A program made the translations under genes and the position numbers. Under the pieces are notes generated by a model. It did not search any database. It saw only the letters and a list, made by a program, of their open reading frames with translations, and had not been told where the DNA came from. Below are positions 1 through 8,727 of a stretch of DNA of 64,000 bases, piece after piece. The DNA is from Nesterenkonia xinjiangensis (GTDB lineage Bacteria > Actinomycetota > Actinomycetes > Actinomycetales > Micrococcaceae), in the NCBI RefSeq assembly GCF_013410745.1, contig NZ_JACCFY010000001.1, forward strand, positions 1,922,001 through 1,986,000. Direction: 5' to 3'. How positions within the stretch are numbered: position 1 is the first letter of the stretch; every line of letters starts with the position of its first letter.

Positions 1-428
1 CTCCTTCGTCTGGTTCTGAATGTCGGTGGGGTTGGTCGAGTCCGTGACAGAAGGGGCGGCGTGGGCAGCGCGGCCGGAGTGGGCATCTGCGCCAGCTGAG
101 TGTCCGAACCGATGCGGGTGGCCCTCACGACTATCCGGTCGCCAGCGTGCACGGGGGCACCGGTGACGGCATCGCCGTCGGTGGCGATCTTCTCACCGGG
201 CCGGACCACGAACTCATCCCCGACCGTCAGCTCCTCGATTGACATGCGCTCCTCGGCACTCTTGCCGCCCGGGCCATCGCGCAGAACGGGAAACTCTTTC
301 GGCCCGAGTTCCAGCAGTGCACGCAGCGCGGCGCCGGTCTCACGCGTGGAGCGCCTCACGAAGTAGCGGCCCAGCAGAATGAAGGGGATGAACCCGGCTG
401 CGATTGCCATGACCCACAACTCCTTCAT
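1..428 (-). pseudogene. Copper-type P1B ATPase fragment (CopA-like relic)
   Basis: The reverse-strand frame from the ATG at 428 stays open to the window edge. It reads as the stretch of a CopA-type ATPase from the last helix before the actuator domain (LLGRYF) through ALRALLELGPKEF to the actuator domain (VGDEFVVRPGEKIATDG). It then jumps directly to DAVTGAPVHAGDRIVVRATR and SDTQLAQM. In intact family members about 30 residues carrying the essential TGES loop lie between those two blocks, and here they are missing in frame. After QLAQM the sequence no longer resembles the family. The N-terminal metal-binding domain and first helices are also absent. I infer a dead remnant of a copper exporter whose upstream operator survives. 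The other end is outside the window. Confidence 0.7.
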
Positions 429-448
429 CTATGTGCGACTCCTACGAC

Positions 449-470
449 ATTATACCCCAAGGGGGTATAT
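449..470. promoter_or_regulatory. CsoR-like copper operator
   Basis: The sequence TATACCCC-AA-GGGGGTATA is a near-perfect GC-centred, AT-flanked palindrome of the kind bound by CsoR/RcnR-family copper sensors. It lies about 20 bp upstream of the start of the CopA-like fragment. No csoR gene is visible in the window. The call rests on the motif and the neighbouring relic only. Confidence 0.6.
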
Positions 471-471
471 C

Positions 472-642
472 TCAACCTGAAGCGGTGTCCTCGACTTCAA
501 CGAGTTCGCGGTCCGCTCCGGTGGACCTCACGTGACGTAGCCGGGTGGCCGCGATGAGCGCTGCCAGGGCAGCAATGACGGCCGAGGCGATCGCTGCCGG
601 GTTCAATCCGGCGCTGAACGCCGTCTGGGTCGCGGCGAAGCC
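472..642 (-). pseudogene. C-terminal remnant of an MFS (DHA2-like) transporter
   Basis: On the reverse strand, an open stretch begins directly after an in-frame TAA (643-645) and ends at a TGA (472-474). The peptide reads FAATQTAFSAGLNPAAIASA, then a run of Ala, Ile and Leu, then RLRH and a polar acidic tail. This matches the last transmembrane helix and tail of drug:H+ antiporters of the DHA2 type. No start codon or rest of the gene is present. It lies head to tail behind the CopA fragment, so this edge of the window is a small gene graveyard. Confidence 0.45.
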
Positions 643-730
643 TTACTCGCAGAGCGGTCAGGGCATCAGCTGAACCTCCACCAGACCAGCCCCTGGTAGC
701 TTGGCCTCACATCCCCTCAGAGGAGTCGCC

Positions 731-1804
731 GTGAATCTGGACACGATAGAGCGAGCCGAGAGTGACCTGCGGATGCGAGTCCGCGCCCGCCTGAACAGCC
801 GGACCGCTGCGAAGGTGCTCAAGTCGATCGAAGCCGCGAAAGGTCCGCTTCCGAAGCATCTCAGGGCGCAGGCCGATGAATACGCCGCCGACGTGCTGGG
901 CTCCCCAAGGTATGCACCGTGGCTGTACGTCTATGGTGCGATAGCCGGTGAGTTCCGAGAGGGGTGGATCCCCGACAACTACTACATGTCTGTGGTCCTT
1001 CCGGCGGTCGAAGGTCGGTATGGCGGCCTCTCTGACATGCGGTCGATGACAGCGTGCATCTTCGGGCAGGAGAAAGAGATTCCCGACCGCGGCTACGTGG
1101 TCAAAGGGAGGATGCTCAACGCGTCGCTCGAACCGGTCACATCGCTGGAGGAGTTCGCCGACCTCGTCTTTGCCGGGGGTGAACGAGTGGCTTTCAAAGC
1201 TGACGCGAGTGCTCGCGGCCGAGGGGTGCAGATCCTCGATCGAGACACGTTCACGCAGAGTGCTGAGGGCCTGCCCGACGGCGTCATCCAGCCCTTCATC
1301 GACCAGCACGAGACCTTCGCTCAGGTCGCGTCACGCTCCGTCGGGACGCTGCGGATGACGACTGTCGTGGAGCCGGACGGGCGGACCACCGTCAGGGATG
1401 CCTACCTGCGCTTCGGTCGGGATGCGGAAGACCACGTCGCGTCAGATTCGAACATCCGCGTTCTTCTCGATACGGCCACAGGCGCCTTCAGCCCGATCGG
1501 ATACTCGGTGGACTGGCTTGAGATCGACCGGCATCCCGACTCCGGGGTCGTGTTCGCCGGGAACGAGGTGCCGAACTATGCCGCATGTCGCGAGGCCGTG
1601 GAACGGCTGCATCAGCGCATCCCGATGGCTCCGGTGATCGGCTGGGATCTGACGGTCGCTCGTGACGGCTCAGTTCACGTGCTGGAGTGGAACAACGGCC
1701 ACAACGACATCAAGTTCTCGGAGGCGACGTCTGGGCCGTGCTTCTCCGGCCTGGGTTGGGACCATCTTGGCCGGAACCGCGGAGCCACCCGCTTCACCGG
1801 GTGA
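731..1804 (+). CDS. Sugar-transfer-associated ATP-grasp protein
   Basis: This 357-residue protein resembles the family annotated as sugar-transfer-associated ATP-grasp. Members are often found in polysaccharide or exopolymer loci and are thought to form an amide or ester bond using ATP. The central part carries an ATP-grasp lysine segment (VAFKADASARGRGVQ). The C-terminus carries the metal-binding pattern EWNNGHNDIKFSEA, preceded by GWDLTVARDGSVHVLEW. A GTG start at 731 is preferred because AGAGGAG lies six bases upstream; an in-frame TTG at 701 lacks such a site. No glycosyltransferase or polymer genes flank it, so its substrate cannot be guessed. It is the first of two stand-alone ATP-grasp genes in the window. 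Confidence 0.75.
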   Translation: MNLDTIERAESDLRMRVRARLNSRTAAKVLKSIEAAKGPLPKHLRAQADEYAADVLGSPRYAPWLYVYGAIAGEFREGWIPDNYYMSVVLPAVEGRYGGLSDMRSMTACIFGQEKEIPDRGYVVKGRMLNASLEPVTSLEEFADLVFAGGERVAFKADASARGRGVQILDRDTFTQSAEGLPDGVIQPFIDQHETFAQVASRSVGTLRMTTVVEPDGRTTVRDAYLRFGRDAEDHVASDSNIRVLLDTATGAFSPIGYSVDWLEIDRHPDSGVVFAGNEVPNYAACREAVERLHQRIPMAPVIGWDLTVARDGSVHVLEWNNGHNDIKFSEATSGPCFSGLGWDHLGRNRGATRFTG

Positions 1805-1846
1805 CCTTCGACGGCGGCCATACCCACCCATGGTCCAGCCGCTCGA

Positions 1847-2491
1847 TCAGCGGCTCTCCTGCCGGTGCATCATCACTGTCACGACACCATCGGCGACGAA
1901 CAGTCCGAGCATGGCGAGCGCCCCCGGCGTCCGGCCGTGACGCGCATACTCTGAGGCGATGACCAGGTGAAGACCCTCACGCGCCAGCAGGGCGGGCCAA
2001 CGCCGTCGTGGCCAGATCCGCGAGGATGTCAGGATCGCAGTACCGAGGCCGACGTCGGCGGCACCGATGAGGCGGGTCCGCACCGGTGACGTCCCGTCGA
2101 GGCCCAGAAGGCTCCCGACCTGCCGCGGGGCCAGGGTGAGCCCAAGGCCGAGAGCCACAGAGGTGCCCCCGATCAGATCGGCCAGCACACCGACGGCCCG
2201 CTGATCAGGGGACGGCCCGCCTCGATCATCGTCGGCGGCGGACGAATCTGGGGGCGGGAGCGAGCCTGGCCGGGGGAAGGCAGCCGCGTGCGCATCAGCG
2301 TCGGGGAGGATCACCTTCGCAGGTTCTGACGGCAGCACGGGAGAGTCAAGAGCGCCCGCCCGAACAGCTGGCCCGGGCGTCGACACCATCGCCGCTGAGG
2401 AGCACCGCCCGCGCCGCCGCGAAGTTCGGGCCGGGTGCGCTGCACCATGACCCGGCATAGACTCGAATCCCAGCCCTGACGCTGTGACCAC
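1847..2491 (-). CDS. Small hydrophobic protein, probable membrane protein
   Basis: The C-terminal ~115 residues contain three or four hydrophobic stretches separated by short basic loops (VGVLADLIGGTSVALGLGLTL, RTRLIGAADVGLGTAI and ALAMLGLFVADGVVTVMM), as in small integral membrane proteins. The N-terminal ~95 residues are low-complexity, rich in Ala, Pro and Arg, and may not be translated. No start codon has a convincing ribosome site, so the true start may lie well inside this interval. It converges on the ATP-grasp gene and diverges from the VOC gene. I do not recognise a specific family. The 3' half is the credible part. Confidence 0.45.
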   Translation of the reverse strand: MVTASGLGFESMPGHGAAHPARTSRRRGRCSSAAMVSTPGPAVRAGALDSPVLPSEPAKVILPDADAHAAAFPRPGSLPPPDSSAADDDRGGPSPDQRAVGVLADLIGGTSVALGLGLTLAPRQVGSLLGLDGTSPVRTRLIGAADVGLGTAILTSSRIWPRRRWPALLAREGLHLVIASEYARHGRTPGALAMLGLFVADGVVTVMMHRQESR

Positions 2492-2537
2492 CGAGTGAGG
2501 TCACCGGCGGGGCCCTGGCCACATGAGGGAGCAGACC

Positions 2538-2915
2538 ATGCCACGCGTGATCGGAATCGGAGGATTCTTCTTTCGGGCACGGGATCCGGAACGGCTCACT
2601 GCCTGGTACGCCGAGCACCTCGACGTGCTCCGGCCACCGGCATCCTATGAGGCGCCGGTCTGGACCCAGGCGGCCGGACCGACGGTGTTCGCCCCGTTCG
2701 GCGACGACGGCCCGAATGAGCACCTCGGTCCCTCCGGCTGGGGGCTGAACCTCCGCGTCGACGACCTTGACGGGATGGTCGCGCGCCTCCTCGACGCCGG
2801 GCTCGACGTCACCATCGACTCCCAGGTCTATCCCAACGGACGGTTCGCCTCGCTGCACGATCCCGAGGGCAACCCCATCCAGCTCTGGGAGGTCGCCGAA
2901 CATCCCGTCCGGTGA
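2538..2915 (+). CDS. VOC (glyoxalase/bleomycin-resistance fold) family protein
   Basis: A 125-residue single-domain protein of the vicinal oxygen chelate superfamily. It has the typical opening (IGIGGFFFRARDPERLTAWY), a midpoint repeat start (LNLRVDDLDGMVARLLDAG) and the closing signature DPEGNPIQLWE, where the final Glu is the usual metal ligand. Such proteins form dimers that act as lyases, dioxygenases or drug-binding proteins, and the reaction cannot be told from sequence. The ATG at 2538 follows GGGAGCAG; an in-frame ATG five codons upstream is less well placed. No operon partner follows on the same strand. Confidence 0.85.
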   Translation: MPRVIGIGGFFFRARDPERLTAWYAEHLDVLRPPASYEAPVWTQAAGPTVFAPFGDDGPNEHLGPSGWGLNLRVDDLDGMVARLLDAGLDVTIDSQVYPNGRFASLHDPEGNPIQLWEVAEHPVR

Positions 2916-3196
2916 CGATCCGCTGCGCAGGGGCTCGTGGTCCACGGGACATTCTCGCCTGATCGTTGAGCAGACCCGAGCGCGTCCTGAAGATCGACGT
3001 GCTCGACACCCCCCCCTGAGCCTGCCACCGATCATCGACAGAACTGCGCCACCAATCGTCGAAGGTCGCGCCTCAGAGACTCAGCGGCAGTCCGGATCGA
3101 GGCAGTCCTTGTGCCGCCGTCTGCGACTTGACCCTCCAGGACCATACCGGCCGCTTCAATGACGTGGGGAAGTCCCGGTCATCGGAGACCAGCTCA

Positions 3197-4123
3197 TCAA
3201 CCCCGGAGCATATGGGGCCAGAGTTCACGGACGGTATCGAAGAGTGAAGCCTTGAATGCGACCTCAGCGGGTGAATAGACACGTTCCTCGCGCTGGCCCA
3301 CCATGATGCGGCGTTCAGGAGCCTGGGCTCCCAGACTCAGTACCCGGACGCCGGGGTGCTTGACCGTGACGGCACTTTGGGGAGCCAGCGCGACTCCGAT
3401 GCCGGCGCTCACCATCGCCTGGGCCTCTTGGTAGTCGTTGGCGTACATGGCGATCACGGGACGGAATCCTGCAGCCGTGGCGGCACGGTCGAGGACTTCG
3501 ACCACAGGGTGCTGGGAGGCGCGCACCACCCACGACTCCTGCGCCAGCTCAGACATGCTGACGTCCTGAGCCTGGCTCAGATGGTGGTGGCTGGATACCA
3601 GGACGACGAAGGGCTCACGGAAGAGCTCCTCGATCTTGATGCCATCCGTGTTGAACGGCCTCCAAGGGTGGTCCCAGAGCAGGCTGAGATGCATCTGCCC
3701 TCGTTCCAGACCAGTGACCAGCTGGTCGATTCGCGTGCTGCGGATTGAGAGAGAGACGGAAGGGTACTGGCTGGAGAAGCGCTCGATGACCAGTGGCAGA
3801 AACGACGACGCCACGGTGGGGAACGCACCGATCACCAGGGAACCGCGCTTGCCGGCCGTCAGGTCGTCCAGGTCCGCCTGAGCCGCATCCATCTGGCGCA
3901 GGATCTTGCGGGCGTGGGCGGCCAAGACCATGCCCGCTTCAGTGGGGACCACGCCGCGGGACCGTCGGCGGAGCAAGGGTTGTCCCACCTCCTGCTCCAG
4001 ACGACGCAACTGCTGTGAAACAGCCGATGCCGTGTAGGCCAGTTCATCGGCGGCCGCCGTGATGGAACCAGCTTCGACCGTGCGAACGAAGACCTCTAGC
4101 CGCCTGGTGTCAAAGAGCGTCAT
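3197..4123 (-). CDS. LysR-family regulator, divergent from the PrpF/Tct operon
   Basis: A 308-residue LysR-type transcriptional regulator. It has an N-terminal winged helix-turn-helix (RRLEVFVRTVEAGSITAAAD, then SAVSQQLRRLEQEVGQPLL) and a periplasmic-binding-protein-like effector domain from about residue 90. It is transcribed away from the isomerase and tricarboxylate transporter operon, across a 265-bp shared spacer. That is the classic LysR arrangement, so it probably activates that operon in response to its substrate. Length and domain order are normal for the family. The 3' end reaches into an otherwise empty ~280-bp spacer (2916-3196). Confidence 0.9.
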   Translation of the reverse strand: MTLFDTRRLEVFVRTVEAGSITAAADELAYTASAVSQQLRRLEQEVGQPLLRRRSRGVVPTEAGMVLAAHARKILRQMDAAQADLDDLTAGKRGSLVIGAFPTVASSFLPLVIERFSSQYPSVSLSIRSTRIDQLVTGLERGQMHLSLLWDHPWRPFNTDGIKIEELFREPFVVLVSSHHHLSQAQDVSMSELAQESWVVRASQHPVVEVLDRAATAAGFRPVIAMYANDYQEAQAMVSAGIGVALAPQSAVTVKHPGVRVLSLGAQAPERRIMVGQREERVYSPAEVAFKASLFDTVRELWPHMLRG

Positions 4124-4202
4124 GACGATCAGTCTAGCCTTCGCCGCAACGAATGAAGTCTTGCTACATCAAGAGGAATTGCGCGTAACGACTCGATTGG
4201 TT

Positions 4203-4215
4203 CCTGGTGACCAGG
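4203..4215. promoter_or_regulatory. Dyad in the LysR/prpF divergent spacer
   Basis: CCTGG-TGA-CCAGG is a perfect short inverted repeat in the middle of the divergent promoter region (4124-4388), a position typical of a LysR operator. Further partial GATC-containing repeats follow at 4216-4250. No experimental or family consensus is matched, so this is only a candidate site. Confidence 0.3.
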
Positions 4216-4388
4216 GGATCGCACGTCGACGATCTAGGGATCACCAGACTCTCGGCAGGAGTCATCTCGCTCCGGAACGACATCGGCATAAGTGCTGCTA
4301 CAGCTAACGCCACTTTTCGTACATTGTGCTTAAGTGATGCCGCACACGACACTGGACCTAGAAGTCGGCCGTGTGACAGGAGTAACAA

Positions 4389-5510
4389 TTGAAGCTGATC
4401 AATGCCCGCTGGATGCGCGGCGGAACAAGCAAGTGCTGGGTCTTCGAAGCCACCGAGCTGGGAGCTGCGGGGTTCACGGCGGACACCGTCCTTCCGCGTA
4501 TCTTTGGCAGTCCAGACATCCGCCAGCTTGATGGGGTGGGTGGGGCTACCTCGACCACCAGCAAGGCACTCATTCTGACCCGCGAGAACGGTGCGGTTTC
4601 GGACGTGAGCTTCACATTTGCTCAAGTCGGGATCGAGGAGGCGACGGTGGACTGGGGCAGCAACTGCGGAAACTGCTCCGCCGCCGTCGGGCTGTACGCG
4701 ATCGAAGAAGGCTGGGTGCCGCGAGGAGACGCCGTTACCGAAGTTCGCACCTTCAACACGAATACAGGGCAGATGATCATTCAGACCATTCCCACGCCCG
4801 GGGGCCAGCTGCCCGACGACCCCCAGGCAACGATCCCCGGAGCTCGCTTCCCCGGCCATAGGGTGGCGCTGGGATTCTTGGAGCCGGAAGGACGCACCAC
4901 CGGGTCGTTGCTGCCGTCCGGACAGACCCGGACGCGGCTCGCATACGGCGCAGGCAAGACCGCACTGGTGAGCATGGTGGATGCTGGTGCACCCATTGTG
5001 ATGATCGATGCGCAGAGTTTCGGCCTCGACGCCCAGGACTTCCTGTCATGGACTGCTGCTGCCAACACGCGGCTGCCTGAACTGGAGGAGATCCGCCGCG
5101 CGGCTTCGGTGGCGATGGGGCTCGCCGACTCCCCTGAGGCGGCCGAACGAGCGATACCCAAAGTGGGCCTGGTGAGTGAATCCCCTGATGAGGAAGCCGA
5201 TCTGCAGGTCCTGATGATGTCGATGGGCAAACCTCATCCGGCCATGCCCATCACCGGCAGCGTGGGAGTGACTGTCGCGGCGCGTACTGCTGGCACTGTC
5301 GTCGCTGAGAAGATCAGTTACGCGCTCCCCAGGGAGCTGAGACTCCGGATACCAGTAGGGGTGCTGGTCACTCTCACCGATGACAGCTCGTTGGGCCAGA
5401 CCGTCGGGGTTCATCGGACCGCTCGGACGTTGGCCGATGCTCGTCTGCCCATCTCGAACGGCGAGCTGGAGCGAGCGTCACGCGCGATGCGGCAGGAGGT
5501 CGTCCTGTGA
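4389..5510 (+). CDS. PrpF-family isomerase (methylaconitate/oxalomesaconate type)
   Basis: A 373-residue PrpF protein with the two-lobed diaminopimelate-epimerase-like fold. Family members move double bonds in unsaturated tricarboxylates, for example 2-methylaconitate isomerase and 4-oxalomesaconate tautomerase. Visible hallmarks are the N-terminal RWMRGGTSKCW, the cysteine-containing NCGNCSAAVG (about residues 92-101) and GKPHPAMPITG in the second half. Translation starts at TTG 4389, six bases after AGGAG. The stop overlaps the GTG of the downstream TctC gene by four bases, so the two are translationally coupled. No prpB, prpC, acnD or gallate-pathway gene is nearby. A role in isomerising an imported tricarboxylate is inferred from the coupled transporter. 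Confidence 0.85.
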   Translation: MKLINARWMRGGTSKCWVFEATELGAAGFTADTVLPRIFGSPDIRQLDGVGGATSTTSKALILTRENGAVSDVSFTFAQVGIEEATVDWGSNCGNCSAAVGLYAIEEGWVPRGDAVTEVRTFNTNTGQMIIQTIPTPGGQLPDDPQATIPGARFPGHRVALGFLEPEGRTTGSLLPSGQTRTRLAYGAGKTALVSMVDAGAPIVMIDAQSFGLDAQDFLSWTAAANTRLPELEEIRRAASVAMGLADSPEAAERAIPKVGLVSESPDEEADLQVLMMSMGKPHPAMPITGSVGVTVAARTAGTVVAEKISYALPRELRLRIPVGVLVTLTDDSSLGQTVGVHRTARTLADARLPISNGELERASRAMRQEVVL

Positions 5511-6607
5511 ACCCTACGATCTCGCGCAGAGCTCTTCTCGGAACTGGCGCCGCCGCGGCCCTGCTGAGTGCCGTCGGGTGCGCACCTCCGCAGACCAAGT
5601 ACCAGCCATCCGGGGCAGGCATCGTGGACGTGGTGGTGCCCTACGGCACCGGTGGCGGCACGGATACCTGGGCGCGTTTCATCACCCCCTACTTCGCGGA
5701 CAGGCAACCTGATGTCGACCGGTATCAGGTGGAGAACGTCCCTGGCGGAGAGTCGATCACCGGAACCAACGCCTTCGTGCGATCCAACGTGACCGATGGA
5801 CGGCAGACACTCGTCGCCTCGGCTACGACTTACTTCCAGAGCATGTTGGGTCAGAGCACGGTCGAGTTCGACTTCGGCCGGATGGAGCCTTTGGCGCTGA
5901 ACGGCACGGGCGCGGTGCTGTGGACCAGCGCTGAGAGTGGCATCACCTCCGTCGAAGATCTGGTCGGCAACACCGAGCAGTATCGCTACGGAGGAATGTC
6001 AGCCTCTGGATTGGACCTCGTCCCCTTGCTTGCCTTGGAGGCCCTGGGGGCCAACATTCGTGGTGTCTTCGGGATGGAAGGGCGAGGGCCCAGCCGGCTG
6101 GCCGTCCAGCGAGGAGAATCCGACCTGGACTTCCAAACCACCTCCGCATACCTCTCGCAGGTCCAACCGATGGTCGATTCCGGCGAGGCGTTCCCTTTGT
6201 TCGCTGTCGGCAGCCTGGTGGACGGACAGGTCGTCCGGGACACCAACCTTCCGAACGTTCCGACCTTTGCCGAGATCTACGAGGGGTTGGACAACCGCAC
6301 ACCCCAGCAGGAACTGGCGTACAACGCGTTCCAAGCGTTCGTGGTCCCCGGGTTCTTCTACCAGAAGGGGCTATGGGCCAACGAAGGTACGGATGCCGCG
6401 GTCATAGAGACCTACGGTCGGATGGTCGCGGACCTGAACGCCGACGAGGACTTCATCACGGAGGCCAAGGACGCCCTGGGCGGATACGAACTCGTCTCCG
6501 GGGCCGACGCACGGGCCGATTTCCGCCGGGCCCTGCAGCTGGATGAGGACGTCTTGGCCTTCACCAAGAACCTCCTCGAGGACAAGTACGACGCCGTACT
6601 GGACTGA
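5507..6607 (+). CDS. tctC: Tripartite tricarboxylate transporter substrate-binding lipoprotein (TctC)
   Basis: A 366-residue extracytoplasmic solute receptor of the TctC/Bug family. The leader combines a twin-arginine motif (SRRALLGTG) with a lipobox (SAVGC, Cys25), so it is probably a Tat-exported lipoprotein on the outer face of the membrane. The N-terminal VVVPYGTGGGTDTWAR and VENVPGGESITG match the ligand-binding loops of the family. It delivers a carboxylate to the membrane partner encoded immediately downstream. The start overlaps the isomerase stop (GTGA), and the transporter gene begins 15 bases after its stop. Confidence 0.9.
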   Translation: MNPTISRRALLGTGAAAALLSAVGCAPPQTKYQPSGAGIVDVVVPYGTGGGTDTWARFITPYFADRQPDVDRYQVENVPGGESITGTNAFVRSNVTDGRQTLVASATTYFQSMLGQSTVEFDFGRMEPLALNGTGAVLWTSAESGITSVEDLVGNTEQYRYGGMSASGLDLVPLLALEALGANIRGVFGMEGRGPSRLAVQRGESDLDFQTTSAYLSQVQPMVDSGEAFPLFAVGSLVDGQVVRDTNLPNVPTFAEIYEGLDNRTPQQELAYNAFQAFVVPGFFYQKGLWANEGTDAAVIETYGRMVADLNADEDFITEAKDALGGYELVSGADARADFRRALQLDEDVLAFTKNLLEDKYDAVLD

Positions 6608-6622
6608 CCTGAGGGGACTGAC

Positions 6623-8590
6623 ATGTTAGACGCAGCAACAGAGGCCCTCGTGGCCTTCACAGATCCAACCATGCTCCTCTTCCTCGGGGTCGGCGTGCTC
6701 GTGGGCATCATCATCGGTGTCATACCCGGTCTGGGCGGCACAGGAGCAGTGGCCGTTCTGATGCCGTTCGTGTTCGTACTCGAACCGAACCAAGCGATCG
6801 CCATGATCATCGGGGCGGTCGCGGTAGTCCATACCTCCGATGTGATCACGTCGGTGGTACTCGGAATCCCGGGCTCCGCATCGGCCTCCGTGTTCCTTCT
6901 GGACGGTCACGAGATGGCGAAGAAGGGCCAAGGCGGACGCGCGTTGTCCACCAGCTTCATCTCATCCATGATCGGGGGCCTCATCGGCATTGTGGTCCTG
7001 ACGCTGATAGTCCCGATCGCCGCGCCCATCGTCACGGCTTTCGGTTCGCCAGAGATCTTCGCACTGATCGTCATGGGCATCTTCCTCACGGCCCTGCTGT
7101 CCAAAGGCAACGTCGCCAAGGGCCTACTGATCTCCGCCTTCGGCCTGGCGCTGGGGCTCATCGGCGTGTCACCGGTGTCTGCGGAATACCGCTACACCTT
7201 CAATTCGGAGTTCCTGACCGACGGCATCGGTCTCGTCGCCGCCGCCTTGGGAATCTTCGGCCTGGCAGAGATCATCGACCTTGTGGCCAAGCGGGGCGCC
7301 GTCTCCAAGGAACGCGTCGCCCTGGGCGGCGGATGGAGACAAGGAATGAAGGACGTGGGCACCTATAAGTCGGACGTACTTCGGGGATCGGCGGTCGGCG
7401 TCGGCGTCGGAATGCTTCCTGGCGTGGGGACCACGGCCGGCGCGTGGTTGGCCTATGGACAGGCCCAGGCCTTTGCCGGTCGACGGAGAGATTCGACGTT
7501 CGGAAAAGGCGATCCCCGGGGCGTCATCGCCCCGTCAGCAGCAAGCAACGGGATTGAATCCGGTGCACTGATCCCCACGCTGCTGTTCGGAGTTCCGGGT
7601 GCAGCCCCTTTCGCGCTGCTCCTGGGCGTGCTGCTCATCTTCGGTGTTCAGCCTGGTCCGTCACTGATCACGAATGACCTCGACTTGGTCTACCTCATCG
7701 TGTGGGCCTTCGCCATCGCCAGCGTCATCGGAGCCGCCCTGGCTTTCTTCCTGGCCCGTCCGCTGGCACGCCTGAGCTTCGTGTCCTTTCCTGTCCTGGC
7801 CGCGGCGCTCATCCCGATCCTTTTCATGAGTGGTTTCCAAGAGCCACTGCACTTGAACGTCTTCTACCTCATGTTGGCCTTGGGGATCGTGGGCTGGATC
7901 TGCAAGGTCACCCACATCCCCCGGGCCCCATTTCTGATCGCCTTCGTGCTCGCTGAGCCCTTGGAGCGCTACTACTTCCTGACCGTCAATGCCTTTTCAC
8001 CAGACGAGTGGATGACCCGTCCCTTCGTCATCGTCATCGCGATCATCCTGACCGGCGCGATCATCGTGCCGCTGGTCCGCCGGCAGAGGAAGCGGACGAG
8101 CAAGGTCGAGGAGACGATGCAGTTCTCTGAGAAGTCGGACATGACCGTCCCTCCGTTCGTCGAGTTGGCCGTCTCGATAGCAGCGCTGCTGTTCTTCACC
8201 GCCGCCATCGTGATGTCCCGGGATTTCTCAGAGAACGGACAGCTGTTCCCGCTGGCAGTGGGAGGGGCGGGTATCCTTCTGGCCCTGATCAGCCTGGGAT
8301 GGGATATCTCCCGGGTGAGAGGCGAGGGCAGACTGGGCCGATTCGACGATGTCTGGCTGCAGCGACTGAAGATCGTCGGGATGTCCATCGCGTGGATCCT
8401 GGCATACATCTGGCTGGTCTTCCTCGTCGGCATGCTGGTGGGGTCCGCCGCGTTCGCTCTCGTCTTCTTGCTTGTGGTGGCGAGAATGAAGGTGGTGCCC
8501 ACGATCGTCTACGCCGCCTGCATCGTGGGTGCGTTGTACCTGCTCGCCGAGTTCGCTCAGCTGGTTCCGCCCGCCGGGTATCTGCTCTAG
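6623..8590 (+). CDS. Fused TctA-TctB tricarboxylate transporter membrane protein
   Basis: A 655-residue protein joining two normally separate subunits. Residues 1 to ~485 are a complete TctA permease, with the N-terminal GVIPGLGGTGAVAVLMP and the internally repeated GVGMLPGVGTTAGAW that mark this family. A charged cytoplasmic linker of ~25 residues follows (VRRQRKRTSKVEE). From about residue 513 there is a TctB-like small subunit with four hydrophobic segments ending in VPPAGYLL. Separate TctA is about 500 and TctB about 150 residues, so the length is the sum of both. With the upstream TctC this gives a complete transporter in two polypeptides. It closes the operon begun by the PrpF gene. Confidence 0.9.
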   Translation: MLDAATEALVAFTDPTMLLFLGVGVLVGIIIGVIPGLGGTGAVAVLMPFVFVLEPNQAIAMIIGAVAVVHTSDVITSVVLGIPGSASASVFLLDGHEMAKKGQGGRALSTSFISSMIGGLIGIVVLTLIVPIAAPIVTAFGSPEIFALIVMGIFLTALLSKGNVAKGLLISAFGLALGLIGVSPVSAEYRYTFNSEFLTDGIGLVAAALGIFGLAEIIDLVAKRGAVSKERVALGGGWRQGMKDVGTYKSDVLRGSAVGVGVGMLPGVGTTAGAWLAYGQAQAFAGRRRDSTFGKGDPRGVIAPSAASNGIESGALIPTLLFGVPGAAPFALLLGVLLIFGVQPGPSLITNDLDLVYLIVWAFAIASVIGAALAFFLARPLARLSFVSFPVLAAALIPILFMSGFQEPLHLNVFYLMLALGIVGWICKVTHIPRAPFLIAFVLAEPLERYYFLTVNAFSPDEWMTRPFVIVIAIILTGAIIVPLVRRQRKRTSKVEETMQFSEKSDMTVPPFVELAVSIAALLFFTAAIVMSRDFSENGQLFPLAVGGAGILLALISLGWDISRVRGEGRLGRFDDVWLQRLKIVGMSIAWILAYIWLVFLVGMLVGSAAFALVFLLVVARMKVVPTIVYAACIVGALYLLAEFAQLVPPAGYLL

Positions 8591-8727
8591 CGCGTCGTCA
8601 ACCGGCGCATCGCAGTCGAGGGTGCAGTCGGGGCTGGTGGTTCGTCGGAGGCCTCCTCCTCGGCTGCACGGTCTGGAGATTACCTGAGGCACGGAAGGCC
8701 CCAGGGGCGAGCCCCGCGCCGGTGGTG

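Noticed and set aside
2916-3196. A 281-bp spacer with a possible reverse-strand peptide ending in RRDLRRLVAQFCR
   Set aside because: The frame is short, is preceded by a stop and has no start signal or recognisable family. It may be a gene remnant but cannot be supported.
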